From an uncultured Bacteroidales bacterium (GTDB lineage: Bacteria; Bacteroidota; Bacteroidia; Bacteroidales; CAIXZF01): DNA of 37,325 nt. Where the stretch lies: the NCBI GenBank assembly GCA_903923925.1, contig CAIXZF010000076.1, positions 1-37,325 of the forward strand, written 5' to 3'. Shown here in pieces: positions 26,184 to 34,560 of the stretch. A program made the translations under genes and the position numbers. Position 1 is the first letter of the stretch. Each line of letters starts with the position of its first letter. The notes under the pieces are model-generated. The model was not told the DNA's origin. It did not search any database and was given only the letters and a program-made list of their open reading frames with translations.

Positions 26184-26597
26184 TTAATTTAAATTTTTTA
26201 CAAGTTTTAATATGTTTTTATTGTCACTTCTTTCGTATTTGATTTCATTCATGATTTTTTTCACCAGGTGAATGCCCAGTCCGCCAATTTTCATTTCTTC
26301 AATCGGTGTATTAAATTCCGGTTCTGCGGCCAGCAAAAGGTTGAATTCCTTTGCATCATCAACAAGTACAATTTCTATCCTGTTATCATCAAAAGTAAAA
26401 TGGATATTTATTTCATGCTCATTCTGATCCTCATACCCATAAAAAATAATGTTTGTCACCAATTCTTCAAGTACGAGGTTAAGATTAATGGAAATATTCA
26501 TCGGAATTTCCCATTCCTCGCATAAGATTTCAAGCTCTGTAACCATGAAATCCAGCTGGTCTATCCTATTCGCAATGGTTATTTGTTTTTCCTTCAT
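26184..26597 (-). CDS. RsbW/SpoIIAB-like serine kinase (HATPase_c_2)
   Basis: Small GHKL-ATPase of 137 residues, the expected size for a switch kinase. The N-box is LNLVLEELVTNIIFYGY (Glu45, Asn49), followed by VLVDDAKEFN (G1 box) and MKIGGLGIHLVKKIM (G2 box and ATP lid), so ATP binding should be intact. It is expected to phosphorylate the STAS protein encoded next. The ABC ATPase at the end of the operon carries a C-terminal region with the same element order but without the catalytic Asn, which invites the idea that the two domains compete for shared STAS partners. Confidence 0.93.
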   Translation of the reverse strand: MKEKQITIANRIDQLDFMVTELEILCEEWEIPMNISINLNLVLEELVTNIIFYGYEDQNEHEINIHFTFDDNRIEIVLVDDAKEFNLLLAAEPEFNTPIEEMKIGGLGIHLVKKIMNEIKYERSDNKNILKLVKNLN

Positions 26598-26617
26598 AAT
26601 GGCATTGTTCTATATAA

Positions 26618-27793
26618 TTAACCAAGATATTTCAATGATAACATGGTAAAATCATCAGATTGCGGAACACCCTGGCTGTACAGATTCACATCATCAAGAA
26701 TGGCGTTAACTACAGTATTGGTAGAGGCATTTGGAATTGTCCTGAGGAGGTTTTCAAGTCGTTCTTCGCTATACTCCTGTTCCTGCTGGTTGAATGCTTC
26801 AGTTACACCGTCGGTATAAAGCAAAATTGCCTCGCCGGGGGTAAAGTTGATTTTTTTTGTGGTGAACATATGGTCTTCAAAACAACCCAGGATAATATCA
26901 CCAACGGATTCGAGTTTCATGATACTTCCGTCGGTTTTAAGGATATATGGAGGGTTATGGCCGGCATTTGCATACTCCAGTTCACCATTTTTCATGTTCA
27001 TAATACCATAAAACACTGTAACAAACATGCAGGAAACACTTTCGTTGCAGAGGAGGTTATTGGCATACATGAGGCATTCTCCGGCAGGCATTCCTTTCAA
27101 ACCTGTAGCGCGAATTAGGGTGCGGCTTACAGCCATAAAGATTGCTGCTGGTATACCCTTGCCGGAAACATCGCCAATTACAAATCCCAGCCGGTCGTTG
27201 TCGATCATGAAAAAATCGTAGAAATCGCCACCAACTTCCTTTGCAGAAGTCATGGAAGCAAAAATTTCAAAGTCATGCCGGTTTGGGAAAGGCGGGAAAA
27301 TTTTCGGGAGTATCCCCTGCTGAATTTCCCTGGCCACATTAAGGTCGTGACGTATAGAAATCAGTTGATCATGCTCCTGCATTGCCATCCTTTGGAGGCT
27401 GATTTCTTCGAGTGTTTTATTAATTGTAATCTCAAGGTCTGCAAAATTAATTGGCTTGGTAAGAAAGTCGAATGCCCCGCGGTTCATGGCCGTACGAATA
27501 TTTTCCATGTCGCCGTAAGCTGAAATTATTACTGTTTTGAGCGAAGGATTTTTCAGTTCTTTCAGTTTCAGGAGGAGCGTAAGTCCGTCCATTTCCGGCA
27601 TATTTATATCGGAAAGGATTACACAGATGTCGGGAAATTCAATTAATTTAGTTAAAGCCTCCAGACCATTATGAGCAAAAACAAAATCATATATATTATT
27701 TCTGATCTGATGGCGGTATTTTTGCCGCATTAAGGGCTCGAGGTCCAGTTCATCGTCGACAACTAAAATCTTTAGGCTCATTGGATTATCCAT
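26618..27793 (-). CDS. Response regulator fused to SpoIIE/RsbU-type PP2C phosphatase
   Basis: Signal-output phosphatase of 391 residues. Residues 1-130 form a receiver domain with acidic pair Asp13/Asp14, phospho-acceptor Asp62 in LSDINMPEMDG and Lys113 in LTKPI. A helical linker (LNVAREIQQGILPK, typical of RsbU-like proteins) leads to a PP2C domain with GGDFYDFF (Asp190), GDVSGKGIPAAIF (Asp208), LYTDGVTEAF and a final QSDDFTMLSL. It probably removes phosphate from the STAS protein when activated by the histidine kinase upstream (30-base gap). This links two-component sensing to the partner switch. Confidence 0.95.
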   Translation of the reverse strand: MDNPMSLKILVVDDELDLEPLMRQKYRHQIRNNIYDFVFAHNGLEALTKLIEFPDICVILSDINMPEMDGLTLLLKLKELKNPSLKTVIISAYGDMENIRTAMNRGAFDFLTKPINFADLEITINKTLEEISLQRMAMQEHDQLISIRHDLNVAREIQQGILPKIFPPFPNRHDFEIFASMTSAKEVGGDFYDFFMIDNDRLGFVIGDVSGKGIPAAIFMAVSRTLIRATGLKGMPAGECLMYANNLLCNESVSCMFVTVFYGIMNMKNGELEYANAGHNPPYILKTDGSIMKLESVGDIILGCFEDHMFTTKKINFTPGEAILLYTDGVTEAFNQQEQEYSEERLENLLRTIPNASTNTVVNAILDDVNLYSQGVPQSDDFTMLSLKYLG

Positions 27794-27823
27794 ACGATAT
27801 AAAATATTTAAAAATAGTAATAC

Positions 27824-29905
27824 TTATTTGAGGTCTTTGGGAATTCTGATAATAAACTCGGCAAATTCACCTTCTTTTGATTCCACTTTCATTTCACCAT
27901 GGTGTTCCTGAACAATGATATCAAAACTCAGCGACAGGCCGAGACCGGTTCCCTGTCCGGCAGGCTTGGTAGTAAAGAAAGGGTTAAACACTTTATCAAG
28001 AATTTCCTGAGGGATTCCTTTACCGTTATCCCGAATCCGGATTTCGACAACCTTCTCAAGATTTAGGGTTTGAACCGATAAAACCGGGAAATATGCCTCT
28101 TTTAAATCCTTGGATTTTTGGTTTGTGGAATAACAGGCGTTGTTAATAATATTGAGGAAAACCCTGCTAATATTCTGAGGAACGGCCTTTATAGAGCCTA
28201 TGGTTTTATCGTAGTTTGTCTCTATTTTTAGATTAAATGCCTGATCCTGAGCACGCATTCCATGGTAACCAAGGCTAATATATTCGGCAAGAACGGCGTT
28301 TATATCGGTAGGTTGCATATCGCCTGCCTTACCCCGTGAATGCAGCAGCATTCCCCTGATAATACTGTCGGCCCGTTTTCCATGATCATTGATTTTCTGT
28401 GCATTCGAACGGATATCACCCGTCATTTCCAGAAAGTACTCTTTGTCTTTTGCCGAAAGTGTATCAGAAATTTTTTCGATTTCTTCGGCCAATTCATCGG
28501 CGAGTTCAACGGTAAGCTCAGCAAAATTATTTACAAAATTCAGCGGATTTCTTATTTCATGTGCTATACCGGCAGTAAGCTGTCCGAGGGATGCCATTTT
28601 TTCGGATTGCACCAGCTGCACCTGCGCCGCCTTTAATTCAGCTGCACGTTCATCAACTTTCTGTTCCAGTGTGCGGTTATAGTCTTCTAACTTTTCATTG
28701 GATATTTTAAGTTTATCAGAAGCATCGCGGAGATCGTTAATGGTTGCTGCCAGTGCATTCTGCATATAGATAAAAGATGTATTTAGTTTACTTATTTCAT
28801 CTTTTGATTTGACTTTTGGTAATTGAACATTAAAATCGCCCCCGGCAAATTTTCCGGCGGCCAGAGTAAGTCCCCGCAATGGACTGGTGATGGATCTGGA
28901 TATAAAAACGATCACCAGCAGCACAAACACCAATCCGATCAGTCCGAGAAAAACCAGGTTAGTGTAAAGGTTATTTACATCAGCCATGAATTCATCAACA
29001 GGGAAAACGATTCCAATAGACCAGTTGTTCAAGGGAATTGGAGTGTAAGCAATCCAGCTCAGTTTATGTGTTTTCACATTCCTGTAGGCAAACTCAGCGA
29101 AACTCGATTTACCATGTATCATATTTCTGCCGATTTCGCGAAGCTCTGGCGACTTCTGAGCATCTGCGATACTGAATATGGTCTCATTCATTACCATACT
29201 CTTTACAGGGTGAGTTACAATAGTTCCATTTGTTGAAACAACATAACCATAACCGGTTTTCAGAACCTTTATAGAATTCATGAATTCCTGCAGCCAATCT
29301 AAAGAAATATCAGCAGTAAGAATCCCAATGAATACTTTGCGGCCCTGAACAGTTTTGTAAAGCGGAACTGAATACGTCGACATTAAAGCATTTCCAGCAC
29401 CTTCATCATAGTAAGGCTCACTCCAGATCGATTTATTAAGCAACTTAGGAATCTGATACCAGTCCATAGTATAGTAATCATAATTTGCTCCGCCGATGTA
29501 TTTGAAATCAATTTTACCTTTATTTCGGTAAAAATAGGGACAGAAATAGTTCTGCCCTGCCTCAAAATAGTTTGGTTCAAAGGCAATTGCAGCACCATAA
29601 ATCTCGGGATTGTTTTCAACTTCGAGGCGCAGAATTTCAATAATGTTCGACTTTGAGAGATCGGAAGCCACAATAATTTTTGCGAAATTATCGGGTATTT
29701 TCTGAACTGTACTCAATACCTTATCTACTTTAAGAACAGAAGCAATAGTAAGGTTCTTTGCATTCAGCTTCAGATTTTTCTCAACAATACCTTTCGAAAT
29801 TTTATAGTTATAGAGAAATATAACGGAGAAAATAATACCGATACTGGTAAAAATATAGAGAATGAGTTTAAAGGCCAGCCCTTTATCTTGCTTTAAAAAA
29901 TTCAT
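27824..29905 (-). CDS. Membrane sensor histidine kinase with Cache and HAMP domains
   Basis: Receptor of 693 residues. TM1 lies at about 12-32, a double-Cache-like periplasmic domain at about 40-305, TM2 at about 314-336, HAMP at about 338-390, a coiled coil to about 430, then HisKA with ASLGQLTAGIAHEIRNP (His449) and HATPase_c with an NNACYSTNQKS N-box, DNGKGIPQEILDKVFNPFF and GQGTGLGLSL. The Cache part has the DYYTMDWYQIPK and WSEPYYDEGAGN block common in sensors of small organic ligands. The only receiver encoded nearby is in the PP2C protein, which I take as its target. It follows the NMT1-like binding protein by 33 bases, so that protein may feed ligand information to it. Confidence 0.95.
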   Translation of the reverse strand: MNFLKQDKGLAFKLILYIFTSIGIIFSVIFLYNYKISKGIVEKNLKLNAKNLTIASVLKVDKVLSTVQKIPDNFAKIIVASDLSKSNIIEILRLEVENNPEIYGAAIAFEPNYFEAGQNYFCPYFYRNKGKIDFKYIGGANYDYYTMDWYQIPKLLNKSIWSEPYYDEGAGNALMSTYSVPLYKTVQGRKVFIGILTADISLDWLQEFMNSIKVLKTGYGYVVSTNGTIVTHPVKSMVMNETIFSIADAQKSPELREIGRNMIHGKSSFAEFAYRNVKTHKLSWIAYTPIPLNNWSIGIVFPVDEFMADVNNLYTNLVFLGLIGLVFVLLVIVFISRSITSPLRGLTLAAGKFAGGDFNVQLPKVKSKDEISKLNTSFIYMQNALAATINDLRDASDKLKISNEKLEDYNRTLEQKVDERAAELKAAQVQLVQSEKMASLGQLTAGIAHEIRNPLNFVNNFAELTVELADELAEEIEKISDTLSAKDKEYFLEMTGDIRSNAQKINDHGKRADSIIRGMLLHSRGKAGDMQPTDINAVLAEYISLGYHGMRAQDQAFNLKIETNYDKTIGSIKAVPQNISRVFLNIINNACYSTNQKSKDLKEAYFPVLSVQTLNLEKVVEIRIRDNGKGIPQEILDKVFNPFFTTKPAGQGTGLGLSLSFDIIVQEHHGEMKVESKEGEFAEFIIRIPKDLK

Positions 29906-29938
29906 TTGTTTCAGTATATCAAGGTTCAGTTAAGCAGA

Positions 29939-31006
29939 TTAATCTTTAAGTACAGGATGATAAAAAGAAGTAAACGTTGGGATTTTCTTTATCAAATCAC
30001 TCTCTTTCAAAACACTACAAACAAAATTGTAATCTTTTTCAGAAAGACTTGTATTTATAGTTGTTTTGCCTTTTGGAATATACAGATCCTTATACCTGTC
30101 GAGCATCCATTGCTGATGCACCCTGTTAACAGGCAGTTTCGCCTCATTTGCAATCCTAACGACAATATCAAGAGCCTTTTCGGGATTTTCGAAGGCATAC
30201 ATCCAGCCTTCGAGGGTGGCCTGCACAAAATCCTTGCATAACTGCGGATCCTTCTTCAATTTGTCCGACAGGCAATAGATTCCGTCTTCAAGGAAATTAA
30301 GTCCATAATCGGCATAGAAGAAGGTATTTAATTCATCCGGATTGAAACCGGAGTTAATTATCGAATGGTATTCGTCGAACCAATTCGCATGTGTAACATC
30401 CAGGCCATCCATGAGAAAGAGGTTGATAGTGCTGCCAACAGGGATAAGCGTAGACTTAAGATTGTACTTTTTAAAGAAGGCTTTGGGCTGAACTTCGAAT
30501 CCGCTCCAGATTCCAATTTTCTTTCCATTCAGGTCCTTAATCGTTTTGATATTTCTTTTCTTCTTTGAAACCATCATTAAGGACGAACGTGATGACATCT
30601 GTGTAATATTTACAATATCAGCTCCCGACTCTTTCAACTCAATTGCATTTGCGAGCCATAGCGCTGAAAAGTCAGCCTTACCCTCTTTTATCAAATCATT
30701 TGAAGTAATAAAAGGCTGGTATTGAATCACTTTGAGTTTAATGCCGTATTTCTTATAGATCCCCATTTCCTCAGCCACGTAATACCCTGCAAACTGGGCG
30801 TTTGTAACCCAATAAGGTAAAAATGTAATATTCCGCAAGGCAGACGTATCTTTTGAAGCAGTTTCAGCTGATTCTCCATTAGGCTGCTGCTCAGTTCCTT
30901 TATTATCATTACAACCCAGCATTAAAGCCAGAATAAATAAGGCAAATATTCTGATTGCTTTAAGCAGAATTGGGTTCGGATAATGATATTTCAATAGAGC
31001 AGGCAT
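29939..31006 (-). CDS. NMT1/THI5-like substrate-binding lipoprotein
   Basis: Periplasmic binding protein of 355 residues, first gene of the operon. The start is placed at MPALLKYHYP (31006), giving a lipoprotein signal ending LALMLGC; the frame extends 28 codons further upstream with no likely start function. The mature domain has the SsuA/THI5 pattern: ITFLPYWVTNAQFAGYYVAE, GIYKKYGIKLKVI, DFSALWLANAIEL and LNGKKIGIWSG. Relatives bind pyrimidine precursors, riboflavin or organic sulfonates. No matching permease or ATPase of the SsuBC type lies next to it; a histidine kinase gene follows instead, so a sensory role is plausible. Confidence 0.9.
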   Translation of the reverse strand: MPALLKYHYPNPILLKAIRIFALFILALMLGCNDNKGTEQQPNGESAETASKDTSALRNITFLPYWVTNAQFAGYYVAEEMGIYKKYGIKLKVIQYQPFITSNDLIKEGKADFSALWLANAIELKESGADIVNITQMSSRSSLMMVSKKKRNIKTIKDLNGKKIGIWSGFEVQPKAFFKKYNLKSTLIPVGSTINLFLMDGLDVTHANWFDEYHSIINSGFNPDELNTFFYADYGLNFLEDGIYCLSDKLKKDPQLCKDFVQATLEGWMYAFENPEKALDIVVRIANEAKLPVNRVHQQWMLDRYKDLYIPKGKTTINTSLSEKDYNFVCSVLKESDLIKKIPTFTSFYHPVLKD

Positions 31007-31060
31007 TTTATTTTCTTTTAATTTTGACTCCGGCAAGTGGTAAAAATCTGACAGCAAATC

Positions 31061-31090
31061 GAAATGTAAATTTAGTAAAATACAATTCAA
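31061..31090 (-). promoter_or_regulatory. Candidate promoter of the eleven-gene transport/signalling operon
   Basis: On the minus strand a -33 TTG (31088-31090) is separated by 19 bases from TACATTTC (31061-31068), a one-mismatch form of the Bacteroidota -7 box TAnnTTTG. The predicted transcript would begin about 50 bases before the ATG at 31006. It is the only reasonable promoter-like pair I saw upstream of this operon. Confidence 0.35.
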
Positions 31091-31248
31091 TTGATATTAT
31101 CTGTATGGTTTTTATTTTTACCGGTTTTAGTGCTGGTAAACATATAATAAAAACTCTGGATGCCAATGGTCACAAATCTTTCCCCAAGCCTTTCTTCTTC
31201 ATGGAGAATGTCCCCAGAGTCAGTAATTAATGACATCAAAATCGCAAC

Positions 31249-31265
31249 TGGCTACAGCGGAGCCA
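31249..31265. repeat. Short hairpin of dispersed-repeat type
   Basis: TGGCT (31249-31253) pairs with AGCCA (31261-31265) around a 7-base loop and is followed by CTGTTTGTAG, which also closes the truncated repeat at 402-412 (CTGTTTGTAG). This suggests the two regions share a repeat family. Confidence 0.45.
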
Positions 31266-31409
31266 TCTGTTTGTAGTAAATCTGGGTGTTCAGTTAACAG
31301 AGGAGTTGTTTTGGTGAAGTTATTTAGGAAGGTTATGTTTCAGAATATTGTAGAATCAATACTATAATTTTTTCTGAACTTCAAATCTAATACCATGCAT
31401 TATATATAT

Positions 31410-31422
31410 AGCCCAGAGGGCT
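31410..31422. repeat. Short hairpin AGCCC/GGGCT
   Basis: A five-base-pair stem around AGA sits in an AT-rich context and is followed by a GGGGTAGG motif at about 31443-31450. It resembles intergenic AGCCC-x-GGGCT repeats in Bacteroidota. Too short for a firm assignment. Confidence 0.4.
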
Positions 31423-31471
31423 TTAATGTCAATAGAAAATGCGGGGTAGGAATAATTATTGCCCTTACAAA

Positions 31472-31516
31472 TTTCATTCATCTCCTTCGGAGAATTCAAC
31501 ATAAAAATGAATGAAA
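31472..31516. repeat. Nested inverted repeat
   Basis: A perfect 10-base outer inverted repeat (TTTCATTCAT at 31472-31481; ATGAATGAAA at 31507-31516) encloses a smaller hairpin TCTCC-TTC-GGAGA (31481-31493), sharing base 31481. It lies about 70-115 bases after the stop of the minus-strand gene ending at 31588, where a terminator or RNA 3' structure would sit, but no T-tract follows. Confidence 0.6.
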
Positions 31517-31587
31517 CATCAAGTTTAAAATAACCTACAATATCCTGAAACAGAACCTTTAGGAATTATTTCTGATTTTTTATTTGT

Positions 31588-34527
31588 TTACAATTTCAGC
31601 GAAATCATATACTGATCAGCTGGCAGACCCGGGGTGTAAGCTCTGGAGTATCCAAGTGAAAGCGTTGATTTAAGAAGTGAAAACAAAACAAGTTCCAGAT
31701 CAAGCTGAATACCCGAGTTATAATAATTCTGCTGAGGCAGGTCGTTGGCTAAATTTGCAAACAGTCCCATCCCGAAAACAGAGAAGCGCGCATAGGTTGA
31801 ATAGAACCCCAATAGACCGAATTTCCTGAAGCGGATGGGTTTAAAATTAATTTCTGTGGTTAATTTTCCGTAGTTCAAGGCGGCAAACTCATCGATTTCG
31901 ACTCCCGGGAAACTCGACATTTCGCGATATTGCTGGATAGATCTGTAATCCACAAAATTGTTTCCGAATCCGCCAAAATAAAAGTAGGAGTTTGATTTGT
32001 CGCTATCTCCAAAGCTCTGCCCCAGGGAAGTTCTGAACCAGAGTGAAGAATTTCTGAGCGGGAGCAGGAAACCAAGATCAAAGTTGTTTATCAGCTGAGG
32101 ATAAAAGATGTTTTTTGCAAAAATGTTGTAAGAATAAACATTCCAGTTGTACCCCTGTTCAGGCTCAACAGCGCCAAGTGATTTCCGCAGGTAACTTTTA
32201 TGGAAATTGAGGGTTCCTTCGTAGATACTTTTATAATCGGAGGCTACATTCTGGTAAGAAGGCAAGGTTTCAAGGTCGCCGTATGCTGCTAATTTGACAA
32301 AGAAATCGGTTTTCTCAGGACTAAATCTGCTGATACTCTTATAATATTTTGCCGAAAAGGCATAGCCTGCGCGGCTGAATTTTGTAGGCCCGAAGAGATC
32401 ATAAAAATCGGCATAGTTATAATTGGCTGCAAAAGTCCAGCTCCAGAAATTATATTCGAGAGCGAGGTGTGGTATTTGCTTTGATGGCAATCCATCCTGC
32501 GGGCTGACTGATACTTTCAGGCTCAGCGAGTTCAAACCCATAGGATCCTGAAAGTTAAACCTATACCCTACTGCAACATATTCTTTGTAACCCTGTATGA
32601 TAGGATAAGCACTGGCAAGCCTGGTTTCCCCGAGAATTCTGTATTGCTTTTCAGAAAAACCGATTGAATCTAAATTAATTTTTGAAGGGGGCTTAAGTGT
32701 CCACGATTCTACAAAAGGATACTTTTTAAAGATTTTCTGACCAAGGAATTCGATTGCTGGCACGTTTGCCATAGTGTCTGTTTTCATCATTACCGGAATC
32801 ATGCCTTTCTCGGAGTAGTTTAAAACGATCATAGAATCTTTGGAAACCAGAAGTGGTCGGAAAAAGCCGGTTTCGGCATTGGTAAGTATTTCTGGTTTCT
32901 TTGTTTCGAGGGAAATCCGGAAAACATTTGAGGCGCCTGTGTAATAGCTTGTCCCATAGAGGTATTTCTGATCGGGAGAGAATACGAAATTTGCCGCTGC
33001 ATTATCCTCAAATTCATAAATTTCACGGTAAGTAGTGATGCCTGCCAGAAGATCTGAAATCTGGAATATCACGAGTTTCTGCTTCCCCTGAACATCACTC
33101 AAGGTTCCTGAAAGCGAATTCCCGTCGGGAGAAACATCGATATCGGAAAGATCTTTCCCAAAGGGGAGGGTATACAGATCCTGGTAATTTTTATAAGGAG
33201 GTACAATGCGGACAAGTGTCGATCGTCCACTCATATTCTGAATGGCATAGATTGCGTGGTCTTTTGCATTAAACACCAGCCCGCCGGCACGGCTGTACTT
33301 TATTAATTTCTTTGTCTTTCCGGTTTTTATGTTTGTAGAAATAAGTCCGCGCCAGTCGCTATTATGTGTAGTGGCAAAGAGTGTTTGGGATGAATCGTCG
33401 TAAGCCAGGCCGGTAACATAGTATAAGGCAGGGCTTGCGACCCTGCTTATCTTTTCCATTTTACCGGTTTTCAAATCAACACTGGCAATATGAGCCAATT
33501 TCCCGGGGTAATTAACCGCCATATAGATTTTGTCATCCTTCTTGCTGTAATAGGTCCTTGATACCGAACCCAGAGGCTTTTCTGTGATATTCCGTTTAGC
33601 ATTCAGGGGAAATTTCCTGATTTCCGAAAGATTTTTCTGCTGAAACTCCCGCTCGGATGCAACCCACTTATCCCATTCCTTCTGGATTGGAATACCATAA
33701 ACATGTTTGAACTGATTGGCATAAAAACGCCTGCTGCTATCAGATCGGCCATAAAACTGCTTCAGTTTATCCATACCATATGTGTATGCCAGATAGCTCA
33801 CGAAACGGGTTCCATAGAGATAGGAGTTAACTCCAACCTGGAAATCGATCGTGGTTCCTTCTGTTTCCAAACCTATAACTTTGTAAAAATACGCGCTGTC
33901 CATCACCATCGACCTGAAAACCATTTCGTCGTATCCACCCATCACACGTCCAACACCACCCGACATCCAGGTTTCCATAAATACAGCAATACCTTCATGG
34001 TACCAGCGTGGGGAATACCAGCGTGGGGTTGTAAAATAACTGTACGCCAGCGAAAGCGGGTCGCGGTTATCTGCCACAACTTTTCCTCCGAAAAGTTTCT
34101 GAAAAATACGGTCGACCCTGGAGGTCTTGTCGCACATCACCTGGTGAGCAAGTTCATGGCTCATGAGCCACTGAAGACGCTCGTTTGAAGGCACAACAGA
34201 ATAGGTATAATCGAAAGGTGAAACTCCTATATTCAGGAAGTTCCAGGGAATTACCATGGTGCCTCCATTGCCTGCATCCGAAAAATCGTTGAACAGAATA
34301 TTGGTTTTCCCTGTAGGTTTATATACCCAGAAATCTTTGTGAAACTGAAGCGCGTTCTCGAACGAACGAACGGTATGAGGAACCAGGTAAGATGTGCTCC
34401 TATCCAGAAATACCAACTTTACATTTTTTGTTTCATATTTCTTTAAAAACAACTTTTGCTGTGCATGCAGTGAAGAAACGAATAAACACAGAAAAGCAAG
34501 TGTAATTGAGATAATTCTATAGTTCAT
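31588..34527 (-). CDS. Secreted gluzincin-like peptidase with beta-propeller and outer-membrane barrel-like C-terminus
   Basis: Large exported protein of 979 residues. Residues 1-23 are a signal peptide ending LHAQ. Residues about 30-290 form a peptidase_MA-like zinc domain: QWLMSHELAHQ (His124, Glu125, His128) and WYHEGIAVFME (Glu178, likely third ligand), so the catalytic set is complete. Residues about 310-600 contain TolB/PD40-like propeller blades (AYDDSSQTLFATTHNSDW, FSPDQKYLYGTSYY). The last 300 or so residues are beta-rich with alternating aromatics and end YMISLKL, like an outer-membrane barrel. It may be a surface protease whose barrel anchors it; the substrate is unknown. It is the last gene of the sigma/anti-sigma operon, 33 bases after the preceding gene. 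Confidence 0.8.
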   Translation of the reverse strand: MNYRIISITLAFLCLFVSSLHAQQKLFLKKYETKNVKLVFLDRSTSYLVPHTVRSFENALQFHKDFWVYKPTGKTNILFNDFSDAGNGGTMVIPWNFLNIGVSPFDYTYSVVPSNERLQWLMSHELAHQVMCDKTSRVDRIFQKLFGGKVVADNRDPLSLAYSYFTTPRWYSPRWYHEGIAVFMETWMSGGVGRVMGGYDEMVFRSMVMDSAYFYKVIGLETEGTTIDFQVGVNSYLYGTRFVSYLAYTYGMDKLKQFYGRSDSSRRFYANQFKHVYGIPIQKEWDKWVASEREFQQKNLSEIRKFPLNAKRNITEKPLGSVSRTYYSKKDDKIYMAVNYPGKLAHIASVDLKTGKMEKISRVASPALYYVTGLAYDDSSQTLFATTHNSDWRGLISTNIKTGKTKKLIKYSRAGGLVFNAKDHAIYAIQNMSGRSTLVRIVPPYKNYQDLYTLPFGKDLSDIDVSPDGNSLSGTLSDVQGKQKLVIFQISDLLAGITTYREIYEFEDNAAANFVFSPDQKYLYGTSYYTGASNVFRISLETKKPEILTNAETGFFRPLLVSKDSMIVLNYSEKGMIPVMMKTDTMANVPAIEFLGQKIFKKYPFVESWTLKPPSKINLDSIGFSEKQYRILGETRLASAYPIIQGYKEYVAVGYRFNFQDPMGLNSLSLKVSVSPQDGLPSKQIPHLALEYNFWSWTFAANYNYADFYDLFGPTKFSRAGYAFSAKYYKSISRFSPEKTDFFVKLAAYGDLETLPSYQNVASDYKSIYEGTLNFHKSYLRKSLGAVEPEQGYNWNVYSYNIFAKNIFYPQLINNFDLGFLLPLRNSSLWFRTSLGQSFGDSDKSNSYFYFGGFGNNFVDYRSIQQYREMSSFPGVEIDEFAALNYGKLTTEINFKPIRFRKFGLLGFYSTYARFSVFGMGLFANLANDLPQQNYYNSGIQLDLELVLFSLLKSTLSLGYSRAYTPGLPADQYMISLKL

Positions 34528-34560
34528 AAAAGGCAGTATTAAACCTATTTGTAAAGGAGA

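Larger units (their letters stand above)
31007..31587. other. Non-coding spacer between two minus-strand operons, with degenerate repeat relics
   Basis: 581 bases without a supported gene. The right-to-left operon beginning at 31006 has its promoter candidate here, and the upstream operon ends at 31588. From about 31240 the sequence is a patchwork of short hairpins (31249-31265, 31410-31422, 31472-31516) and of phrases such as CTGTTTGTAG that also occur in the left-end repeats (402-412). A plus-strand open stretch ending near 31230 has no family resemblance that I trust. Confidence 0.6.

Noticed and set aside
30970-31230. 86-residue plus-strand open frame upstream of the NMT1-like gene
   Set aside because: It overlaps the start of a confident gene. 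The phrase SAGKHIIKTLDANG is faintly like a T9SS sorting tail, but it is too short and lacks a body.
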